Positions 8,676 to 14,204 of a stretch of DNA of 14,204 nt are shown here, one piece after another. The stretch is from an uncultured Bacteroidales bacterium. GTDB taxonomy: Bacteria; Bacteroidota; Bacteroidia; Bacteroidales; P3. The DNA is taken from assembly GCA_937906975.1 (NCBI GenBank), contig CALCUN010000033.1, positions 1 to 14,204 of the forward strand, read 5' to 3'. Below the pieces are notes generated by a model. That model saw only the letters and a list, made by a program, of their open reading frames with translations. It was not told the origin of the DNA and did not search any database. A program made the position numbers and the translations under genes. Numbering within the stretch: position 1 is the first letter of the stretch; each line of letters begins with the position of its first letter.

Positions 8676-9164
8676 ATGAAACCATATAGCGTTAATCTTG
8701 TTGCAGATTATGTAATTATTCGTCTTAATGCCGATGAAAAAGTCAATTTGATAAATTTAAAATTACAGAAATTATTGTACTATATCCAAGCTTGGTATCT
8801 TGGAATTCAAAAAGAAGAATTTATTAATTGCGAATTTGAAGCATGGGTACATGGTCCTGTTTCAAGAGAATTATATGATAGATTCAAAAATCATAGAAGT
8901 TTGTATTCTTTTATAACAATATCAGATGTTATAAACAAAAATCCAGAAAATGAAATAGATAAAAATGACATTGATTTTATAAACTATATTCTTGATAACT
9001 ACGCTGGTTATTCTGGTTCAGAATTAGAACTAATGACGCACGAAGAAGATCCTTGGAAAAATGCAAGAGAAGGTTTTTCTCCAATGCAAACTTGTAACGT
9101 AATAATAACTAAAGATTCAATGAAAGAATATTATGGCAAAAGATGGGAAGAAATTAACAAATAA
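8676..9164 (+). CDS. Panacea (SocA/DUF4065) domain antitoxin
   Basis: This 162-residue protein spans almost one complete Panacea domain, the family that includes the antitoxin SocA and the former DUF4065/GepA proteins. Visible family features are the helix LKLQKLLYYIQAWYL (28-42), the motif EAWVHGPV (55-62) and the C-terminal LELMTHEEDPWKNAR (117-131). Panacea proteins are known to neutralise many unrelated toxins, usually encoded next door. It should act in the cytoplasm by direct binding of its toxin. The next gene begins inside this one (32-bp overlap, +1 frame), so the pair is almost certainly translated together. No DNA-binding domain is fused to it, so autoregulation is not evident. The start is the first ATG of the frame after an AT-only leader. 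Confidence 0.85.
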   Translation: MKPYSVNLVADYVIIRLNADEKVNLINLKLQKLLYYIQAWYLGIQKEEFINCEFEAWVHGPVSRELYDRFKNHRSLYSFITISDVINKNPENEIDKNDIDFINYILDNYAGYSGSELELMTHEEDPWKNAREGFSPMQTCNVIITKDSMKEYYGKRWEEINK

Positions 9165-9906
9165 AGTTTTGTATAGTAAAAAACCTTTAACAAATACATT
9201 TCCTCAAAACAAACCGTCTCTAATTTCTCGCACCCTTAATGAGTTGCCATTCATAACATTTTCATTTAAATATTATAGTCAGCAAGAATATTTTGGTATA
9301 GGCGAACAACAAGCTTCTTGGTTTGAAAGTTTATTTGAAAGAATTAAAGATTTATCCAATAAAACGTCCAAAATATTAGAAGACAGATTAGAAAAACAGA
9401 ATTACAGACTCCATCATATTGATTGGAATGCAAAAAATTGTCCAATAACAATAGACGAATTAAAGGGACTTCCTAATGATTTAAAAAAATACGCAAAAGA
9501 AAATAAAGAATTTGTTTTTTGGCAGTTTCAGTTGTCAAAAAGTAATGGAAGAGTTATCGGCTTTTTTGACGAAAATCATGAAATTTTTTATATAGTATTA
9601 CTTGATCCTAAACATAATCTTCAACCATCAAAAGATTATGGATATTCTGTAGATGACACAGAAATTGCTTTTACAGAATTTGAAAAAATTAATATGCGTA
9701 TCGCTAACGCAACAAATCAATCTAATAATTGTAAGAGTGAAAATTTGCATTGTAAATTATACAATGCAGTTCTCAATGAGTATATAAATTCTGATGTGTT
9801 TTATGCTTGTATTGACCCTTGTTTAAAAGATACATACAAATCGCTTGTTGAATCTGGTGAATTTCAAAATAAATTAAACGATTTTTTATTTGAAAATATA
9901 GAATAA
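9133..9906 (+). CDS. Unrecognised protein, candidate toxin partner of the Panacea antitoxin
   Basis: I do not recognise a named family. The 257-residue protein has no signal peptide or membrane segment, so it should be cytoplasmic. An N-terminal part contains LPFITFSFKYYSQ (38-50) and a helical stretch WFESLFERIKDL (63-74). The clearest core is FVFWQFQLSKSNGRVIGFF (127-145) followed by IFYIVLLDPKHNLQPS (151-166). This beta-rich pattern with conserved-looking R140, D158, H161 and N162 is loosely like RelE/ParE-fold toxins, but that is only an impression. A C-terminal region (200-257) holds four Cys and is helical. The toxin role is inferred from the overlap with the Panacea gene. The ATG at 9133 is used here; a TTG at 9169, just after the antitoxin stop, is an alternative start. 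Confidence 0.65.
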   Translation: MAKDGKKLTNKVLYSKKPLTNTFPQNKPSLISRTLNELPFITFSFKYYSQQEYFGIGEQQASWFESLFERIKDLSNKTSKILEDRLEKQNYRLHHIDWNAKNCPITIDELKGLPNDLKKYAKENKEFVFWQFQLSKSNGRVIGFFDENHEIFYIVLLDPKHNLQPSKDYGYSVDDTEIAFTEFEKINMRIANATNQSNNCKSENLHCKLYNAVLNEYINSDVFYACIDPCLKDTYKSLVESGEFQNKLNDFLFENIE

Positions 9907-9940
9907 TTATATTGCTACTCCATATCAATATATCAAAATA

Positions 9941-9974
9941 AAATAGGCGATTTAAAATTTTAAATCGCCTATTT
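9941..9974. terminator. Bidirectional terminator (perfect 34-bp palindrome) between convergent genes
   Basis: The 17-base arm starting AAATAGGCGATTT (9941-9957) is perfectly complementary to 9958-9974. T-rich sequence follows on both strands (TATTTGTTTTA on plus, TATTTTATTTTG on minus). It lies 34 bp after the candidate toxin stop and 19 bp after the stop of the minus-strand EF-G2 gene. It can therefore terminate both. Confidence 0.85.
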
Positions 9975-9993
9975 GTTTTAGTTATCTTTAAGA

Positions 9994-12132
9994 CTATTCT
10001 TCGTCTTTTGTTTGTTCTTCGTATGCTTTCAAAAGTTTTGCTTGAACATCTGTAGGAACTGCTTCGTATTCTGCGAAACTCATTGTGTAGTTTCCTCTTC
10101 CTGATGTTAATGAAGAAAGAGCTGTTGAGTAACGATACATTTCTGCTAAAGGTACTTTTGCTTTAACGATTGAGTTCATTCCTTCTGAATCCATTCCCAT
10201 AACGATTGCTCTTCTTGATTGAAGGTCTGTCATCACTCCTCCCATTAATTCTGATGGAACTGTTACTTCCATATCATAGATTGGTTCAAGGATTTTTGGA
10301 CCTGCGTTCTTGAAGGCTTCTTTAAACGCATTACGTCCTGCAAGTTTAAATGCCATTTCATTACTATCTACTGGGTGCATTTTTCCGTCAAAGATATTAA
10401 CAACAATGTCTCTTGCGTATGAACCTGTCAATGGACCTTCTTCCATTTTTTCCATTATACCTTTTAGGATTGCTGGCATAAATCTTGCGTCTATCGCACC
10501 TCCTACTATACAGGTATTGAATATAAGTTTTCCGCCCCAAGGTAGAGTTGTTTCTTCTGTGTTACGGATTGGATATTTCTTTTGTTGTTGCATTCCTTCG
10601 TAGTAAGGTTCTATCATCATGAACACTTCTCCGAATTGTCCTGCTCCTCCTGATTGTTTTTTATGACGATAAGATGCTTCTGCACTCTTTGTTATAGTTT
10701 CTCTGTAAGGAATTTTTGGTGCAGAGAACTCAACAGGAATTTTATATACGTGGTCTAAATACCATTTCAATGTGTTGATATGGAACTCTCCCATACCTTT
10801 TACAATTGTTTGTTTTAATTCTCTTGCGATTTCTATTCTTAGTGAACAGTCGTGCGAAGCGTATTCGTTCAATGCTGCTCCAAGTTTTTCATCATCACCA
10901 CTATCTACTGCTTTTATCGCTGTTGTGTAGATTGGTTCTGGGAATTGGATCGCATTTAATTTGTCTCCTGCATTTTTAGCTGAAGTAAGTGTAGCGTTTG
11001 TTGATACGTCTTTTAATTTTATTGTAGAGATGATATCTCCTGCACATGCTTTTTCAATCTTTGTACGGTTCTTTCCAGAATTAACGAATACTTGTGCAAT
11101 TCTTTCTTTGCTTTCGTTGTTAGAATTGATAACATCCATTCCTTCTGTTATTTCTCCGCTCATTACTTTCATGTAAGAGATATTTCCAACGTGTGTTTCG
11201 TTTGCTGTTTTGAATACAAACAATGTTGTTGGTGCTGCTTCATCGTAAGTTATCTTTTCTCCTGAAACTAATGTCTTTGTGTGAAGTGCCTCTGTTGGTG
11301 AAGGTACGTTGAAAGTGATAAATTCCATCAATCTTCCTACGCCTATATTTTCTTTTGCTGATATACATGTTACAGGGAATACGTTTCTTGCTGCCATTCC
11401 TAAACGCAATCCTCTTCTTACTTCGTCAATTGCAAGGTCGCCTTCGTCAAAGTATTTTTCCATCAACTCATCTGAACCTGCAGCTGCGTTTTCTACTAAT
11501 GCAAGTCTTAGTTCTTCTGCTCTTGCTTTTTCGCTTTCTGGAATTTCTAATATTTCTGGTTTTCCGCCTCCTTTTGGATATTTGTACATCTTTTGCATTA
11601 TTAGGTCGATAAAGCTATCAAATCCTACTCCTGCATTGATTGGGTATTGTACTACTGTGATTTTTTCTCCAAAGAACTCTTTTAATTCTTTGATTTGTTC
11701 GTCAAAGTTTGCTTTTTCATGGTCTAATTGATTCATTGCAATCATTAGAGGTATTGAAAGCCTTTTTGTGTGACGGAAAGCTATTTCTGTTCCTACTTCT
11801 ACGCCTATTTGTGAGTTGATAACTACTACTGCTGTTTCTACTGCGTGAAGTGCTGCTACTAATTCTCCTTGATAATCTGCGTATCCAGGTACATCTATTA
11901 TGTTTATCTTTTTATTATTGTATTCTGCGTACAAAAGACTTGATACTACTGAAGATTTTCTTTCTATTTCAATGTCTCTGTAATCAGATAATGTATTTTT
12001 GTCTTCAATTGCTCCTTTTCTTGAAACAATTCCTGCTTCAAATGACATTGCTTCTGCCAAAGTGGTTTTTCCTGACTTAGCTCCTCCTAATAGGGCTATG
12101 TTTTTGATTTCCGAAGTATGATAAATTTTCAT
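9994..12132 (-). CDS. fusA2: Elongation factor G-like protein EF-G2 (divergent GTPase motifs)
   Basis: This 712-residue protein has all five EF-G domains: G (1-280), II (about 290-385), III (about 400-475), IV (about 476-600) and V (about 610-700). It closely resembles the Bacteroides EF-G2 paralogue that is reported to support translation without GTP hydrolysis when the cell is starved. The P-loop is intact (GGAKSGKTT, 16-24). The G3 motif is DVPGY (80-84) instead of DTPGH, so the catalytic His is Tyr. The ERGITI switch I motif reads ERKSSV (57-62), and NKxD is NQLD (134-137). The domain IV tip loops are kept in altered form: SGGAGQFG (494-501) and HPVDSNEMAF (586-595). It should bind the ribosome and promote translocation, with weak or no GTPase activity (inference). 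It has its own promoter, but read-through from the lipoprotein gene 105 bp upstream is possible because no terminator is visible between them. Confidence 0.9.
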   Translation of the reverse strand: MKIYHTSEIKNIALLGGAKSGKTTLAEAMSFEAGIVSRKGAIEDKNTLSDYRDIEIERKSSVVSSLLYAEYNNKKINIIDVPGYADYQGELVAALHAVETAVVVINSQIGVEVGTEIAFRHTKRLSIPLMIAMNQLDHEKANFDEQIKELKEFFGEKITVVQYPINAGVGFDSFIDLIMQKMYKYPKGGGKPEILEIPESEKARAEELRLALVENAAAGSDELMEKYFDEGDLAIDEVRRGLRLGMAARNVFPVTCISAKENIGVGRLMEFITFNVPSPTEALHTKTLVSGEKITYDEAAPTTLFVFKTANETHVGNISYMKVMSGEITEGMDVINSNNESKERIAQVFVNSGKNRTKIEKACAGDIISTIKLKDVSTNATLTSAKNAGDKLNAIQFPEPIYTTAIKAVDSGDDEKLGAALNEYASHDCSLRIEIARELKQTIVKGMGEFHINTLKWYLDHVYKIPVEFSAPKIPYRETITKSAEASYRHKKQSGGAGQFGEVFMMIEPYYEGMQQQKKYPIRNTEETTLPWGGKLIFNTCIVGGAIDARFMPAILKGIMEKMEEGPLTGSYARDIVVNIFDGKMHPVDSNEMAFKLAGRNAFKEAFKNAGPKILEPIYDMEVTVPSELMGGVMTDLQSRRAIVMGMDSEGMNSIVKAKVPLAEMYRYSTALSSLTSGRGNYTMSFAEYEAVPTDVQAKLLKAYEEQTKDEE

Positions 12133-12178
12133 AACTTATATGTTTGTTAGTTGTTAATTTAAAATATTTTGAATAGGG

Positions 12179-12209
12179 CAAAGATAAAAATTATTTTAAG
12201 TTCTCCAAA
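12179..12209 (-). promoter_or_regulatory. Promoter of the EF-G2 gene
   Basis: On the minus strand TTTG (12209-12206) and TATCTTTG (12186-12179) are separated by 19 bp, a full match to the Bacteroidota consensus, and the -7 box is followed by C. Transcription should start near 12172, giving a leader of about 40 nt. No CRP/Cur-like operator was recognised upstream, where the sequence runs into the end of the lipoprotein gene. Confidence 0.75.
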
Positions 12210-12237
12210 AAAAATATTAAATTATTTTATCCTTTAT

Positions 12238-13191
12238 TTATTTTACTATTATTCCTTGTTGCAATATGAGGTTGGTTGTTCTTTGTTTTAGAATGTAAAG
12301 AAAGGGTTTGTTAAAAATAATTTCTTGTTCGTAATTTGAACTTATTATCTTGTCTTCCATTGTTTTATTTATCAATTTGATTGTTGCTTCTGTGGGTTTT
12401 GTGCTATTAAATTCTGAAAGAATATTTATTGTTTTTAATTCCTCTTGCAATGTGTCTTTTATTATTTGTGGTAAATTTAATTCTCCCTCATATTTAGTGC
12501 TTTCTATATTTGGAAAGCTAACTTCTATTTTCCTTTCTTGTAGTTTTTCTAAACAATCTATGTAGGTTTTTTCTCTGAAAAGAGAAAGATAGTTTGTAAT
12601 CTTGTTTGTGTTTGGTTGAATCAATACTATGCTGTATTCTTTGTTGCCTAAGGGAATTTCTACTATTGTTTGTTCTTCTGAAATATTTGTTTTGAATATT
12701 CCAGTGAGTGTAAAAAATTCTTTTTCAACGGGGTTGTCTTCTAAATCGTAAAATTGTTTTTGGTTTGTCTTTAAGGCTTCTTCATAGAGTAAGGGTAGGT
12801 TTATTTGAGTGTTTATTTTGAGTTTGTCTTTGCTTGTTGTGTCTAATTGTGTGAGGATTTTTAGGTTTGTGTCTTGTTGAAGAATTTTTTGCATTAAGTT
12901 TTGCAATTCTTCTTCCTCTTTGTTTAATTGACTAATTATTGAAAGGCAGGAGTATTGTAGGTTGTCTATTGTGCCAGAGGTTGAAATGTTTTGCAATAGT
13001 ATATCTATTGATAATCCGTTGTTGAGTTTTATCCATTCTATTTGTTCTTTGGTGTAGGTCGAATCGATTGCCCAAATCTTTGGTGCAGAAATCGAAACTC
13101 CATAGCTTTGTTGCTCAGAGGGAGTCTTTGAACAGCAAAAGAGAATGTTTAATAAAAAAATCCCTATTATTGATATTGTAATTTTATTCAT
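12238..13191 (-). CDS. Serpin-like lipoprotein, shortened and probably non-inhibitory
   Basis: This 317-residue protein starts with a lipoprotein-type signal peptide (MNKITISIIGIFLLNILFCC, lipid Cys 19 or 20; the lipobox is loose). The body follows serpin landmarks in order: NNGLSIDIL (57-65, helix A), SCLSI (81-85, the SPxSI of helix B), LKINTQINLPLLYEEALK (124-141) with FYDLED (147-152), FKTNISEEQTIVEIP then YSIVLIQPN (166-194), and IIFNKPFLYIL (291-301), which fits the serpin signature pattern. About 50 residues that normally follow the DF motif (helix F, strand 3A) are missing. The reactive-centre hinge (EEGTEAAA-like) is absent and the loop is about 20 residues too short. Protease trapping is therefore unlikely. 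The frame is open up to 13278, but ATG 13191 is chosen because it gives the signal peptide and avoids overlap with divergent recX. It could also be a binding or structural lipoprotein. Confidence 0.7.
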   Translation of the reverse strand: MNKITISIIGIFLLNILFCCSKTPSEQQSYGVSISAPKIWAIDSTYTKEQIEWIKLNNGLSIDILLQNISTSGTIDNLQYSCLSIISQLNKEEEELQNLMQKILQQDTNLKILTQLDTTSKDKLKINTQINLPLLYEEALKTNQKQFYDLEDNPVEKEFFTLTGIFKTNISEEQTIVEIPLGNKEYSIVLIQPNTNKITNYLSLFREKTYIDCLEKLQERKIEVSFPNIESTKYEGELNLPQIIKDTLQEELKTINILSEFNSTKPTEATIKLINKTMEDKIISSNYEQEIIFNKPFLYILKQRTTNLILQQGIIVK

Positions 13192-13244
13192 TGAATTAAG
13201 AAATCTGTTTAGCAAAGAAACAAAAATAAATTTAATAATATTAT

Positions 13245-13252
13245 TATCTTTG
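13245..13252 (+). promoter_or_regulatory. Probable -7 box of the recX promoter
   Basis: TATCTTTG followed by C fits TAnnTTTG and is the same word as in the EF-G2 promoter. No TTTG is found 19-20 bp upstream, so the -33 side is weak. Only 14 bp separate it from the recX ATG, including nine A in a row (13254-13262). The leader would be very short. Confidence 0.5.
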
Positions 13253-13266
13253 CAAAAAAAAATTCT

Positions 13267-13743
13267 ATGACACAACAAAGATTATATACTTTTTCACAAG
13301 GCTTGGAATATGCAAAGCAGTATTGTGCGAAAGAGGAACGCTGTCAGAGTCAAGTAATTGACAAGTTGGTGAGTTTGGGTCTAACAAAACAAGAGAGCGA
13401 GGATTGTGTTGCGGAATTGATTTGCGAGGGTTTTATCAACGAACAAAGATATGCCGAATTGTTTGCGGTGAGTAAGTTTCATCAAAACAAGTGGGGAAAG
13501 ATAAAAATCGCATATTATTTAAAGCAAAAAGGCATTAGTGAGCCTTGTGTAAGAAAGGCTTTAGAGGCTATTGATTACGATGAATATATCTCTTTGATTT
13601 CTGAAATTTTTTCAAAGAAATATTTTTCTATCTCTAAGGAAAAAAAAATTAAAGCTAAGAAAACTTTTGACTATCTTTTAGGCAAGGGATTTGCTTACAA
13701 CGATATTGTTGAAGCGATTAAAGATAAGGGGTATGATTTCTAA
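13267..13743 (+). CDS. recX: Regulatory protein RecX
   Basis: RecX is a cytoplasmic modulator that binds RecA filaments and limits recombination and SOS activity. The 158 residues match the usual short all-helical RecX with its three-helix repeats. Visible features are a first repeat (10-37), the core GFINEQRYAELFAVSKFHQNKWG (55-77) with IKIAYYLKQKGIS (79-91), and the last repeat with KTFDYLLGKGFAYNDI (132-147). The region 122-132 is very lysine-rich. The gene is divergent from the serpin-like lipoprotein gene across 75 bp. Its end overlaps the polysaccharide deacetylase gene by 11 bp. recA is not in the window. The ATG at 13267 is just downstream of a promoter-like box, which fixes the start well. 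Confidence 0.88.
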   Translation: MTQQRLYTFSQGLEYAKQYCAKEERCQSQVIDKLVSLGLTKQESEDCVAELICEGFINEQRYAELFAVSKFHQNKWGKIKIAYYLKQKGISEPCVRKALEAIDYDEYISLISEIFSKKYFSISKEKKIKAKKTFDYLLGKGFAYNDIVEAIKDKGYDF

Positions 13744-14204
13744 GATTCCAAGATTTTTACAACGATTATTTTCAAAGAATGTTGAGTTTAAAATTCCAAC
13801 AAAGGAGAAAGTAATTTTTCTAACCTTTGATGATGGTCCTGTGCCTGAGGTTACAAGTAAGGTCTTGGATATTTTAAAACGCTATAATGCAAAGGCTACT
13901 TTTTTTTGCGTAGGCGACAACATCAGAAAACACCCTGAGTGTTATCAAGCTTTGTTAGAGGAAGGGCATTCGGTGGGAAATCACACAATGTTTCATTCCA
14001 ATGGTCTTCGCACAAGTTTTGAGGATTATAAAACGAGCGTTGAGCAATGTGAGGCTTTGTGTAAGACGAATTTGTTTCGTCCTCCATACGGCAGAATCAC
14101 AAAAGAGCAAGTTAAATACGTGAAAAGCAAAGGCTATCGCATAATTTTGTGGACTGTAATAAGTTTTGACTACAATCAAAACAATACACCAGCACTTTGT
14201 TTGA
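13733..14204 (+). CDS. Polysaccharide deacetylase (NodB/CE4 family), 3' end outside the window
   Basis: The 157 codons visible read as a metal-dependent carbohydrate deacetylase, removing N- or O-acetyl groups from a glycan such as peptidoglycan or a surface polysaccharide (substrate unknown). CE4 motifs occur in order: TFDDGP (31-36, catalytic and metal Asp 33/34), HTMFH (84-88, zinc His pair), RPPYG (116-120) and LWTVISFDY (139-147). No signal peptide is visible at the N-terminus (MISKIPRFLQRLFSK), as is common for this short Bacteroidota type, so its location is unclear. The frame is open to the window end. Family members are about 200 residues, so perhaps 40-50 are missing. The start ATG lies inside the last codons of recX (11-bp overlap), so translation is probably coupled and no separate promoter is expected. 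Confidence 0.9.
   Translation, partial: MISKIPRFLQRLFSKNVEFKIPTKEKVIFLTFDDGPVPEVTSKVLDILKRYNAKATFFCVGDNIRKHPECYQALLEEGHSVGNHTMFHSNGLRTSFEDYKTSVEQCEALCKTNLFRPPYGRITKEQVKYVKSKGYRIILWTVISFDYNQNNTPALCL

Noticed and set aside
11309..11731. Plus-strand open frame of 140 codons opposite the EF-G2 gene
   Set aside because: It lies wholly within a well-conserved gene and its translation resembles no domain. It is a shadow frame.
13192..13278. A 29-residue N-terminal extension of the serpin-like lipoprotein frame (start at 13278)
   Set aside because: It would overlap recX, cover its promoter box and put residues in front of a clear signal peptide. ATG 13191 is preferred.

Overview
The window looks like chromosomal DNA from an AT-rich member of the Bacteroidota, most likely Bacteroidales. 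The evidence is a giant secreted protein ending in a type IX secretion (T9SS) sorting domain, promoters of the Bacteroidota type (TTTG, 19-20 bp, TAnnTTTG), no obvious Shine-Dalgarno sequences, and an EF-G2 paralogue of the kind found in Bacteroides.

Layout. Bases 1-107 hold the terminator of an unseen upstream plus-strand gene, then an intergenic repeat that folds into a long hairpin. A strong promoter (200-230) drives one 8.1-kb gene (269-8350). Its product is a 2693-residue surface or secreted protein built from alternating FN3 and cleaved-adhesin/MAM-like modules, a block of near-identical 96-residue repeats, and the T9SS tail. A terminator and a second copy of the intergenic repeat follow. 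Next comes a two-gene plus-strand unit (8676-9906): a Panacea/SocA-type antitoxin overlapping a gene for an unrecognised protein that is probably its toxin. A perfect 34-bp palindrome (9941-9974) separates this unit from convergent genes on the minus strand.

The minus-strand genes are an EF-G2-like translation factor (9994-12132) with altered GTPase motifs and, upstream of it, a lipoprotein (12238-13191) that I read as a shortened, probably non-inhibitory serpin. Divergent from these are recX (13267-13743) and, overlapping it by 11 bp, a polysaccharide deacetylase gene that runs off the window at 14204.

The genes do not form one pathway. The window is a mosaic of an accessory surface-protein locus, a toxin-antitoxin module and housekeeping or stress genes. 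The items most worth a second look are the toxin candidate at 9133, the reduced serpin, the repeat flanking the adhesin with its 21-bp internal duplication, the related GGCGA/TCGCC stems in all three terminators, and the mosaic 288-bp tandem repeats.
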